Shown in pieces: positions 55,183 to 64,000 of a stretch of 64,000 bases of DNA. Each line of letters opens with the position of its first letter. The first letter of the stretch is position 1. Below the pieces are notes generated by a model, which was not told the DNA's origin, made no database searches, and was given only the letters and a program-made list of their open reading frames with translations. The stretch covers positions 124,001-188,000 of the forward strand of contig RPFO01000502.1 in assembly GCA_009746045.1 (NCBI GenBank), given 5' to 3'. The position numbers were made by a program, and so were the translations under genes. This DNA comes from Mesostigma viride (lineage: Eukaryota; Streptophyta; Mesostigmatophyceae; Mesostigmatales; Mesostigmataceae).

Positions 55183-56542
55183 CAGTGATTGGCCATACGC
55201 AATACGCGTCGTACGCGGCCCCAGGTGTATAATGTATAATACGCGGTGTATAATGTATTATACGCTGATCGTACGCTAACCGTTGAAAACCCCTTTTTTG
55301 GCATGATTTTGAGGGGTTTTCAACATTCTGAGCAACCAAGCATAGTCTGCTGTTGTTTTTCCATACCTTTTGCCTATACATGACATATATAGCATGACCT
55401 TGGCATTGCCATCACTACCTAAATACAAGCATAGTTTCTACTAACGGTCTAACTTGATAGTTTCTCTTCAAAATCGAGACAACATGCAACTAAGTATCAA
55501 TACCAGTATCAATGCACAACTCACTGGAAAGGATAATAGATATGTAGAACTCAAGATATGCATGCACTATAAATTGCCCCAAGGTGTCGATGACATTGAA
55601 GGGCGTCGATGGCATTGAAAGGCGCAAATGAATGCACTTCGCACAGCTCCTCGTCCAGCTGCTCTTTGCTGAGCTAGCCCAAAAGGTGCGGGCAAATTAC
55701 CGTCGGTGGATTGGCCCTTTGATGATCCGCTTGGCCCAGCCGCCCCAGCAGCGCGCCCGAGGTGTTGCTGGCATGAGCGGACACCCAGTTAAAGGCGTCG
55801 GTTTCTACAACGTCTGCAAGCCTGTCTTTAAGTGCCGCCCGCACATCAGCCTGCTTCTTGGCGTCACTACTAGTCGCCTTCCTCTTCCTGGTATTGCTTT
55901 CCTTCTCCGCCTGCTCGACCAGCAGCCTGTAACGGAGTACTCCATCATCCATGTAGTAGTTATTTGTCTGCTGCCCATTCTTGAGGATGCGCTCTTTGCT
56001 AATGTATGTCCAGACAGTTTCGGATGTGGCCTCTTCTTCATCGGGCCGCACATCATCATCGTGTTCCATTGACTCATTCGTGTCAGCCATGCCTGGATGT
56101 CGATATGCTACGATATAGGTGCCAGACGACCACGACGTTGCTGGCACACCTTATCACCTTCTTGATCCAGATAAATAGGTGTACGTTTATTCCAAATATA
56201 CTGTTGCTTATCACCTTCTTGATGATGAATCTTCAGCCTTCCCGCCTTCACCTTCCCGCCTTCACAAGTCACAATGAACGCGCTTTTAGCTTTAGTGCAC
56301 TATACACTAGCTAGCTCATCACGCAATTATTTGTTCCTACTACAGGTCGGCGCGCCGCAGTCTAGGCAAGCAAATGCACCCACCTCGTAAGCCAAAAATA
56401 TGCCAAAAATACGCGAAAATACGCAAAAATACGCAAAAATACGCGTTTGCGTATGAAAGTACCCCATTTTCATACGCGCCGCGTGCGTATCGCGTATAAT
56501 ACGCTTCATACGGCGTATAATACGGCGTATGGCCAATCACTG
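55183..56542. mobile_element. hAT element (1.36 kb) inserted in the chromovirus
   Basis: It has perfect 18-bp terminal inverted repeats CAGTGATTGGCCATACGC and an 8-bp target duplication CTGGCCAG (55175-55182 and 56543-56550). TIRs beginning CAGTG with 8-bp duplications are diagnostic of hAT. Subterminal ATACGCG and TATAATACGC repeats fill both ends (55191-55270 and 56395-56530), resembling those of the 4476-5814 element. A minus-strand ORF lies inside, but no transposase core, so this is non-autonomous. Confidence 0.9.
55674..56147 (-). CDS. ORF of unknown function inside the hAT element
   Basis: The 157-residue product is MPATSWSSGTYIVAYRHPGM then an acidic stretch, SETVWTYISKERILKNGQQT, a Lys/Arg-rich EKESNTRKRKATSSDAKKQA and a C-terminal ALLGRLGQADHQRANPP. 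The likely start is either this ATG or the later MADTNESMEHDDDVRPDEEE at 56087. It has no BED finger or RNase-H-like motif. It could be an N-terminal remnant of the element's own protein or captured host sequence. Confidence 0.4.
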   Translation of the reverse strand: MPATSWSSGTYIVAYRHPGMADTNESMEHDDDVRPDEEEATSETVWTYISKERILKNGQQTNNYYMDDGVLRYRLLVEQAEKESNTRKRKATSSDAKKQADVRAALKDRLADVVETDAFNWVSAHASNTSGALLGRLGQADHQRANPPTVICPHLLG

Positions 56543-56705
56543 CTGGCCAGTAGAAGTGCTTACGTGCCCGGGGAAGGAGACGGTGACTTCCCTGATGTCC
56601 GCCCAGAAGAGAATCATGGAGCTCGTGAAGCAAGGCAGCGAGGGGATTCACAAGTGGTCGCTCAATTTCACAAGTCACCGAATGAGTAAAACCAATTCTT
56701 TCAGA

Positions 56706-57520
56706 TTTCATGCTAATTCAAGCTGGATTCTTGCAAGCACCATTTAGACCATAAAACTAGACCGCCTACAAAAATTGGGCTCATTCTGAGCTCAAATGGT
56801 GACATGTGACGTACAGTGTAAATATGCAGCTTTTCGTCATTTGCACCGGTTTCTTACATGAAACAAATAGGAATCATGACCAAATGAACTCATATCGAGC
56901 TGCCAGGATTCTTGCAAGCAACATTTAAACCATAATACTACACCACCTACAAAAATTGGGCTCATTATGAGCTCAAATGGTGACATGTGACAGTATAAAT
57001 ATGCAGTTTTACGCCATTTTCATCGTTTTCTTACACGAAATAAATAGGAATCATGACCAAATGAGCTCATATCGAGCTGGATTCTTGCAAGCTACATTTA
57101 AACCATAATACTAGACCACCTACAAAAATTGGGCTCATTATGAGCTCAAATGGTGACATGTGACAGTATAAATATGCAACCTTTTGTCATTTGCACCGGT
57201 TTCTTACATGAAACAAATAGGAATCATGAACCAATGAACTCATATCCAGCTGGATTCTTGCAAGCTACATTTAAACCATAATACTACACCACCTACAAAA
57301 ATTGGGCTCATTATGAGCTCAAATGGTGACATGTGACAGTATGAATATGCAGTTTTACGCCATTTGCACCGGTTTCTTACATGAAACAAATAGGAATCAT
57401 GACCAAATGAACTCATATCAAGCTGGATTCTTGCAAGCAACATTTAAACCATAATACTAGACCACCTACAAAAATTGGGCTCATTCGATCTGAGCTCAAA
57501 TGGTGACATGTGACAGTATA
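56706..57520. repeat. Left subterminal repeats, about 173-bp period
   Basis: About five copies contain AGCTGGATTCTTGCAAGC, ACCACCTACAAAAATTGGGC and GAGCTCAAATGGTGACATG. Inverse copies at 62018-62240 mark the other end of the same element. Confidence 0.9.
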
Positions 57521-57524
57521 TGAA

Positions 57525-57735
57525 AAGAGACAACAAACGTGGACTGAAGCATTGGCACGCTGAGCCCCGTGCATGTCTGAGACCAGTTGTCTGAAAAGAG
57601 ACAACAAACGTGGCAGCATGGCACGCCGAGCCCCGTGCATGTCTGAGACCAGTTGTCTGAAAAGAGACAACAAACGTGGAAGCATGGCACGCCGAGCCCC
57701 GTGCATGTCTGAGACCAGTTGTCTGAACTGAAACG
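57525..57735. repeat. Three copies of a roughly 60-bp repeat
   Basis: Units contain AGAGACAACAAACGTGG and GAGCCCCGTGCATGTCTGAG, and lie just inside the left subterminal repeats of the TIR element. Confidence 0.85.
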
Positions 57736-57845
57736 TAAAAAGCGCGGATCCGCGTAAGGCGCGATGTCTACTGGCTCAGGACAGTATATATATATAAGTA
57801 ACATTTAAACTCAGCCCAGTTTTGACGTCATTTCCAACTGAAAAA

Positions 57846-57955
57846 ATTATTAATTAAATAATTCATTGATAAAACACGCGCTCCTATTGGGGAGTCGCAG
57901 AGCACAATAATACATGTTAAAGTGCTTTTCATCCCTGTATGTTGCACGCTGGGAT
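57846..57955 (-). mobile_element. SINE-like fragment, second copy
   Basis: It resembles the 3' part of 32862-33072 on the minus strand: AAAAGCACTT, then a hairpin region around CGACTCCCCAATAGGAGC, then an ATTA-rich tail. It lies inside the 5.7-kb TIR element. Target duplications were not resolved. Confidence 0.5.
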
Positions 57956-58120
57956 CTAAAACTGAAAAATTTAAACTCACATCAATAAGGCTAGTCTGAG
58001 TCTGAGTCATCAATTATGTGGGGAGGGCGGCGCTTGTGGCGCGGGGTCGCCTTCGCTTGCTTGCTAGCCGTGCCCCGGTGTGCGACCTGCTTCGATCCGA
58101 ACGCACTCTACTATCTCCGC

Positions 58121-58411
58121 CTAACCTCGCGCAGTCGAGTCGGGTGGCAGATTGGGTAACTCTACACCTGGGCATGCGCAAAGCGCAGCTCGCACCTCAT
58201 CTAACCCTACTATTTCATCGTCCCCGTCTGTGTAGAGCACATGGACCATGTTGTGCTCCTTATTAAACGCCGTCACATGGGCATGATACCGCTTCTCCCC
58301 TGAGTTTGGGCCTGAAAATATCTTGCATACCGGGGTCCCCACCAACCATTCCGGCTCGTGCACGTCCATGACATGCGATTTGAAAAGTGCCATCGCCGTC
58401 TTCTCCGCCAT
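58121..58411 (-). CDS. Tudor-like domain protein (96 residues)
   Basis: The ORF starts MAEKTAMALFKSHVMDVHEP. Its middle, EWLVGTPVCKIFSGPNSGEK followed by YHAHVTAFNKEHNMVHVLYT and DGDDEIVGLDEV, has the pattern of Tudor-type beta-barrel domains. These include a small-barrel start GTPVxKxF and a VxYxDGDxEx(x)xxxE strand. Such domains read methylated histones or bind chromatin. It lies inside the TIR element and opposite in strand to the PHD gene. It may be one exon of a larger gene; no upstream exon was identified. Confidence 0.6.
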   Translation of the reverse strand: MAEKTAMALFKSHVMDVHEPEWLVGTPVCKIFSGPNSGEKRYHAHVTAFNKEHNMVHVLYTDGDDEIVGLDEVRAALCACPGVELPNLPPDSTARG

Positions 58412-58465
58412 CGCTGATTCCGTTTTCTGTGCTTATTCCGTTTTCCCACCCCTCATGTTTCGCGC

Positions 58466-59010
58466 ACATACGAAAAGGACTTGAATTTCCTTGCTAACAG
58501 GTCGGTCTCGGCAATTCATCTTGCATTCACTGGAATTCATTCATCGAAGCCCCGAGACTGCCCGTCCAGTCTGAACATACGAAAAGGACTTGAATTTCCT
58601 TGCTAACAGGTCGGTCTCGGCAATTCATCTTGCATTCACTGGAATTCACTCATCGAAGCCCCGAGACTGCCCGTCCAGTCTGAACATACGAAAAGGACTT
58701 GAATTTCCTTGCTAACAGGTCGGTCTCGGCAATTCATCTTGCATTCACTGGAATTCACTCATCGAAGCCCCGAGACTGCCCGTCCAGTCTGAACATACGA
58801 AAAGGACTTGAATTTCCTTGCTAACAGGTCGGTCTCGGCAATTCATCTTGCATTCACTGGAATTCACTCATCGAAGCCCCGAGACTGCCCGTCCAGTCTG
58901 AACATACGAAAAGGACGAATTTCCTTGCTAACAGGTCGGTCTCGGCAATTCATCTTGCATTCACTGGAATTCATTCATCGAAGACCCGAGACTGCCCGTC
59001 CAGTCTGAAC
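58466..59010. repeat. Five copies of a 109-bp tandem repeat
   Basis: Copies start at 58466, 58575, 58684, 58793 and 58902 with ACATACGAAAAGGACTTGAA and end CGTCCAGTCTGA. They are nearly identical; the last copy is slightly shorter. They lie between the two divergent ORFs of the TIR element, the likely promoter region of the PHD gene. Confidence 0.95.
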
Positions 59011-59250
59011 TTCATACTACCGTTGTACGAAATTCAGACTGCACGAACCTCGAGGATTGTCAATGAATGCCCATGATTTTTGAATGAACAAAGCACACTG
59101 ACCGCCGTGTTTGCGCGCGCGCGGGTGGAGGTGCGTGCACTAGTCTGCCAAGAAAACACTGCAGGGCATGCGCGCACGAACACAACGAGAACGTGCCAGC
59201 CTATGACGTCGTCGACGATGAAGTTCGTCGTCCGCTAAATTGTAGGGGAT

Positions 59251-61828
59251 ATGGCGGAGTATCTGAGTGAAACAGAGAGGCTGCGGGCAGAACGACTGTG
59301 TTATGGACAAACTGCGGGTGTTTGCCTCTTAGGCCATGCCGATGGGGCAGACAACAACTGTCGGGGCCGAAATGGTGAAAGCTGCAACCTATTTGCTCAC
59401 GCGATCTGCGTCAAGGCAATTGACGGGAATAAAAATGGGGAGGAGTGGTGGTGCCCAGGATGCCGTGACCCCGGTGGCGTGAAAGTTGCCAATCTCCAAG
59501 CTTCGGGTTCGAACGGTCATCATGAGCTCGGCACTCCCCCCCGGCCCTGGGGTCCGCTGCTAACAAGTTCATTCCGAAAACCGACGACGACCGTAAGATG
59601 TTGCTGGAGGATTCCGGATGCAAGGAGGTGGAGGATTGGGAGAAAGGACATCCAAAGGCTCCCGGCAGGAAGCTAGTGTTTCCGGGTGCCGACGCCCATG
59701 CCGACGCGGAATCAGATGCCAGCAAGGAGGTGCCGTCAACTGATGCCAGCAAGGAGGCGCCGTCAACTTATGCCAGCAAGGGCGTGCTTTCAACTGATGC
59801 CAGCAAGGGCGTGCTTTCAACTGATGCCAGCAAGGGCGTGCCATCGAGTGGTGACAAGTCGAGCGCGGGTGTCATGGTCGATGATGACTTACCGGACTCC
59901 CTGCCCCCACCCCCCGACTCCCCGCCTCCCCCCACCTGCGAAGCATCACATGCAGACGACGCCCAGCCCAGGGGCGGCCACCCAGCAGCTGCCATGCCCA
60001 GCGCTAGCAGTGCAGCACGGCGTGCCAGCTTTGATGCTGCAAATCTCAAGTCGGGGGACCAGCTTTCCTTGGAAGCTCCAGCGTTTCTGTCGTGGCCTCC
60101 CTCCCCTGATGGTGTCCCCTCCCCTGGCGATGTCCGTGTAGGACAATTGATTCGCGTCGCCATCTCTCATAAAGAGCTCGGCAAACCCCTCTTCCCCAAG
60201 GTAATTCTTGGTTTTCATGTGTATTCCGGAGTGGCGGGGATCTTCCTGGCAAACACGCCATACGCAAGAAAGGACCTTATAGAGGGGGCTGTCAAGAGCG
60301 GGGTGGTCAAGCTGACGCCTGATCCCCCAGCATATTACGTGACCTGGGCTCAACAATCCCATGCCCTCCGGCCCGTCTTGATACAGGATGGCGTTGTCGC
60401 CAGGGTTGGCAACCTGACCGTCCTGCGCGACCGGCTAGATGCTGTGTGCGAATACCTGCCAAGCGCAGGTCTGGCGGCGCTTCGGGCCATCTCTGGTGGC
60501 TTGATCTACACTGGCAAAGGCGCTGAGGCAGTCAAGTTTGACTTGGTAAAGGACATGCCAAACCGCAAGACACCTGTCACTTCCTATCAACCTCGCGCTA
60601 ACAAGAGTGTGCCAGAGCCGCAGCTGCAGGTTGCCCCCACACGCTCTTCCAAGCGTGTGAAGGCGGACAGCCAGCCCAAGGCAGAGCCCAAGTGCGGTGA
60701 TCAAGCAGTCAAGCCGAGCAGCGAAGCCAGGGCGAGTGGCAGGAGCAGCAAGAGGCCTCCCTCGGTATATGTACGCGAGGACGAGTCGGATGAAGAACCT
60801 GACATGCAGCTGGCACCCCGCGATGGGCAAGTAGCGAAGTTGCGCCGCACTCTCGCGGAGCAGCACAAGCAGCACAACGCGGAGCTTCAGCAGCTGCAAC
60901 GCCAGATGCTGGAAAGTCAGAAGCAGTGGCAACTGCTGCTCCACCAGCAGCAGCAGCAGCCGCAGCAGCAGCAGCAGCCGCCGCCGCCACCGCCGCCGCC
61001 ACAGCAGCAGCAGCAGCAGCAGTCGCAGCAGCAGCAGCCACCGCCGCAGCAGCATCTGCTGCAGCCGCCGCCGCAGCAGCAGCAGCAACTGCTGCAGCAG
61101 CTGCTGCAGCTATTGCAGCAGGAGCCGCCGCAGCAGCAGCAGCAGCCCGTGCTGCAGCCGCCGCCGCCGCCGCCGCCGCAGCAGCAGCAGCAACTGCTGC
61201 AGCAGCTGCTGCAGCTGTTGCAGCAGCAGCAGCCGCAGCAACAGCCGCAACAGCTGGTGCTGCTGCAGCTGCAGCAGCTGCTGCAGCAACAGCAACACTA
61301 CCGCCTCCCACTCCCTGCCGCTACAATGACTCCACGAGTAATTGACGGGGACGCCGAACTAGCGCCCATGGCTCAAGTGCAGCAAATGCTGGCTCAGATG
61401 CAACTTCCCATGCAGGTATGTCCTTTCCTATTTTGGAAACATAATATTCCTTTGTGAATAGATTCATGTTGGAGCAGTATATAGGATATGTTTGTTTGGT
61501 TTGTTGGAGGATTTTTCCTCCGTACCGTGCCCTAAGGCATGCTAACCTTGATGTGCTTGGTGTTGTACAGGTGGGCGGACGCCGGCTCCCATCCGTTGAT
61601 CCCTTATCTGGCACGGTCTCTGTGGCGGTTGCTGCACTCAATTCAATTGCGACACTGGCCGCGTCTGGGAACACGACGCCTATGCCACGATGGCGTCCGG
61701 GGACCACGTGGGTGCCGTCATCCTTGTCATCTTTCCCCAACTATGGTGCCGGCCCCCGTCGCAGCAGTGGCCAAGCTTCTCCAATGACTGGACCATTAGC
61801 AATGACTGGTTTACTAGTTAAGCTTTGA
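59251..61828 (+). CDS. PHD-finger, polyglutamine-rich protein carried by the TIR element
   Basis: The ATG at 59251 opens a PHD-like finger (NNCRGRNGES, CNLFAHAICVKA, EWWCPGC). A frame change in a C-run near 59540 leads into a second frame from about 59550, with SKEVPSTDASKEAPSTYASK-type repeats and a globular region (RVAISHKELGKPLFPKVILG, GVAGIFLANTPYARKDLIEG, PAYYVTWAQQSHALRPVLIQ). Basic linkers follow, then a leucine/glutamine coiled-coil and a long Gln/Pro tract (60940-61300). An intron at 61416-61570 (CAG|GTATGT ... TACAG) joins in phase 0 to a last exon ending VKL. The globular region was not recognised. A nuclear chromatin reader is the likely role, inferred from the PHD finger. Confidence 0.7.
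60940..61305. repeat. CAG/CCG trinucleotide tract
   Basis: Imperfect CAG runs with CCG and CTG interruptions encode the Gln/Pro/Leu-rich segment of the PHD-finger gene. Alanine-rich and leucine-rich open frames in other registers are shadows of this tract. Confidence 0.9.
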
Positions 61829-62017
61829 CTAAATGAAACTGAAGTATTATTAAGTGAGACAGCTGTGATGTGCTTACATAAGCTGATGTCTTAGTACATA
61901 CTTATTGTATATTCATGATGGACTGTTAAGAAAGAGGTGCATGTCAGAACTGTCAGCCCAGAGCTGTGCCATGCCAATGACACCCGTAGATCCTAGCTAG
62001 TCCTTGGATGATGCCTT

Positions 62018-62240
62018 ACCATTTGAGCTCAGAATGAGCCCAATTTTTGTAGGTGGTCCAGTTTCATGGTCTAAATGTTGCTTGCAAGAATCCAGCTTGA
62101 TATGAGTTCATTTGATCATGATTCCTATTTGTTTTTTGAAGAATACATGTGAAAATGGCGAAAAGCTGCATATTCATACTAGCACATGTCACCATTTGAG
62201 CTCAGAATGAGCCCAATTTGTTTAGGTGGTCTAATTTCAT
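62018..62240. repeat. Right subterminal repeats, inverse of the left ones
   Basis: Two copies of CACCATTTGAGCTCAGAATG lie about 169 bp apart, reverse-complementary to the five left-end copies. Confidence 0.85.
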
Positions 62241-62658
62241 GGTCCTCATGGTGAATGACACCTACTTCATTGACAAATACAAGCATTCAATAACATTTGG
62301 AAAAATTGAGTAAAATTTGTGAAATTGAGCGACCACTTGTGAATCCCCTCAGCCCTACAAAGCTCAGGAACATACAGCCGCCATTCCTCCGGCTGGGGGC
62401 AGCCTCACGAACAGGCGTCCCTCCTGGAACTTGCAAGGATAGGCCCCCATCTGCTGGGGATGTGCCCGGATGGCTTCAAGTGCTGCTTCCTCCGTGATCG
62501 TGAAACGGCTGATCAGCATCTCCAAGTCCGACGTGACTGTGAACGCGTCCGCAGCCGGTTCTGCCGCATCCGTACCCGCCTGGTTGACGAATTCTGAGAA
62601 GACTGTGGGAGGGCCGAGCGGCTGAAGCTGAAAAATTCCCTGGGGCGGTACCACATGA

Positions 62659-63903
62659 CTACATAAGGGGCACGCGCGCATGCGACCCCTCCCCCTCCCC
62701 GGGGGTGTCCACGTCCTCGTGGGCGCTTGGTTGGACCGTCTCCTCCGGGAGGGGTGACAAGTTATCCATGGTGGTGTGCCCAAGATGAAACAAGTGGCGG
62801 GCCTGGGGAGACCGTGGTTCCACACCATAGGCGGTCCCCGGGGCGGCCACTGGGACACAGGTGGTATGCAGCACGTCCATGTCCTCGTAGAACCAATAGT
62901 CCGCCCGTCGCGAGAGGGCGTTGGGCACCACATTGTCCGCGCCCTTGACATATTGGATCTTGAACGGCGCAAACTGTGACAGGTACTCCATCCTCCGCGC
63001 CTGGCGGGGCGTCAAGTTGGGCTGCACCAGGAGGTGGGTGAGCGGCCGGTGGTCCGTGTGGATCACCAGGCGATGGGGGTCGAGATCCCCCTGCTCACTG
63101 ATGGCCACCGAAAACTGGGCCCCCAAGAGATGATGACGCCACGAGTGGCAGCTGTAGACTACTGCCAGGAGTTCCTGCTGATGCACTGGATAATTCCGCT
63201 CCGCCGGAATCATCGTGCGTGAGATGTACTCGATGGGCTGAAGGCCCTTGCCTTGGTCCTGCAGGAGAACACCCCCAATGGCCACCTTACTGGCGTCCGT
63301 GGCCACGACGAAAGGAAGGGCCGGATCCGGCAGGACAAGGACTGGCGCTGTGGTGAGGTGGCGCTTAAGCGCCTCGAAGGCCTGTTGGCACTGCTCAGCC
63401 CAAAGGAACGGGGTACCCTTCTTGAGAAGAGCGTTGATCGGGGCGGCGATGGTGGCAAACCGCGGGATGAACCGTCGGTAGTAAGATGCCAATCCCAGGA
63501 AACTGCGCACCCCTTTCACGTCCGTAGGGACAGGCCATTGCTGGATGGACTCAATCTTCTCAGGGTCGGTCGCGATGCCGTCCGCGGACAGGGTATGGCC
63601 CAGAAACGGCACGCAGCGACCGGCGCGCACCTTGGCCTTCCGCGCCGAAAGGTGCTCATCCTCCATGATCTGCAGCACGGCGTCCACATCCTCCAGGTGC
63701 TCCTCGAACGTCTTGGAGTACACCAGGATGTCGTCCAGATACGCCAGCGCGCACGTGCGCTTGTAGGTCCAGGGCGGGCGCGCCCCCTTCTGCGGGTCCG
63801 CCAGGTCCTGGGAGACCTGCGGCAAGTGGGCTGTGCCCATCACCGGACGGAGGATGTCATTCATCAGCATCTGGAAGGACGCAGGCGAATTACACAGCCC
63901 CAT
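62659..63903 (-). pseudogene. Chromovirus reverse transcriptase and RNase H region
   Basis: The frame shows the catalytic YLDDILVYSKTF, FLGLASYYRRFIPRFA and the RNase H residues in VVATDASKVAIGGVL, NYPVHQQELLAVV and IHTDHRPLTHLL. It closes with the QYVKGADNVVPNALSRR motif before the connection to integrase. This is typical Ty3/gypsy order. Further reverse-transcriptase sequence continues toward the window end. The element as a whole is broken. Confidence 0.92.
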
Positions 63904-64000
63904 TGCATGCCGCCACCCGAAACTGGTAGTGACCGAAGGGCGTAGCGAACGCGGTCTCGTGGCAGTCTTCTGGCGCGATGCGCAGCTGCCAAAACCCGTC

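Larger units (their letters stand above)
56640..62350. mobile_element. 5.7-kb TIR transposon carrying PHD-finger and Tudor-like genes
   Basis: A perfect 34-bp TIR (GAGGGGATTCACAAGTGG...) bounds it at 56640 and 62350, with a 3-bp target duplication AGC at 56637-56639 and 62351-62353. Subterminal repeats containing GAGCTCAAATGGTGACATG occur about five times on the left (173-bp period) and twice in inverse orientation on the right. A 3-bp duplication with subterminal repeats fits an EnSpm/CACTA-like or related element, though the TIR does not begin CACTA. It carries a minus-strand Tudor-like ORF and a plus-strand PHD-finger gene, but no recognised transposase. Confidence 0.85.
50491..64000 (-). 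mobile_element. Ty3/gypsy chromovirus fossil, 5' part beyond the window
   Basis: The minus-strand element has an LTR at 50491-51073, extra ORFs (51292-53886), an integrase with chromodomain, and an RT-RNase H region reaching the window edge. It carries two DNA-transposon insertions (55183-56542 and 56640-62350), both in the integrase N-terminal region, plus a few smaller coding breaks. It is clearly inactive. The still readable domains suggest moderate age. The second LTR was not available for comparison. Confidence 0.9.

Noticed and set aside
54015-55232. Plus-strand 405-codon ORF over the integrase
   Set aside because: It is the antisense shadow of the conserved integrase frame on the minus strand.
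60709-61345. Poly-alanine and poly-leucine ORFs overlapping the PHD gene
   Set aside because: They are other registers of the CAG/CCG tract, with no independent support.

Overview
This 64-kb window looks like nuclear DNA of a eukaryote, most likely a chlorophyte green alga. The supporting evidence is GC-rich coding sequence, many short spliceosomal introns, a sterol-pathway squalene epoxidase gene, a chromodomain-bearing Ty3/gypsy element, non-LTR elements ending in a restriction-like endonuclease domain, and TOC1/PAT-like elements with split direct repeats. The organism is inferred from gene style only. No rRNA gene or convincing tRNA gene was seen.

Layout. (1) 1-10.7 kb: a broken multi-exon minus-strand gene of unknown function. 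It has seven identifiable internal introns, all in phase 0, and one exon is split by a 1.34-kb hAT remnant. Upstream lie a small TIR element and a serine/proline/arginine-rich ORF. (2) 10.7-19.5 kb: a G-rich minisatellite with a 120-bp higher-order period, interrupted by a 6.4-kb TTAA-flanked element. That element holds a PAT-like element, which itself holds a second TTAA-flanked element. A related 30-bp array follows in inverted orientation. (3) 20.9-23.9 kb: two nearly identical 5'-truncated LINE copies head to tail. (4) 23.9-29.3 kb: a plus-strand gene for a DDE-type transposase-like protein and a small unknown ORF. (5) 29.6-34.8 kb: a second PAT-like element, then a minus-strand LINE with an ORF1 and an endonuclease region split by a SINE-like insertion. 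(6) 35.1-47.4 kb: a complete 11-exon squalene epoxidase gene on the minus strand, with introns swollen by micro- and minisatellites. (7) 49.4-50.5 kb: two minisatellites. (8) 50.5-64 kb: a minus-strand chromovirus that runs off the window, broken by a 1.36-kb hAT element and a 5.7-kb TIR element carrying PHD-finger and Tudor-like genes.

Three patterns stand out. A roughly 22-bp palindrome (half-site GGGTCTCGCTG) occurs about 20 times between 2.6 and 28 kb. It is always in introns or flanks of the unknown minus-strand gene and the DDE-type gene, and never in an exon. The squalene epoxidase introns contain decayed copies of the neighbouring exon edges next to at least seven introns. Two unrelated TIR elements both carry PHD fingers. 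The nesting of elements is well supported by target-site duplications and internal empty-site comparisons.
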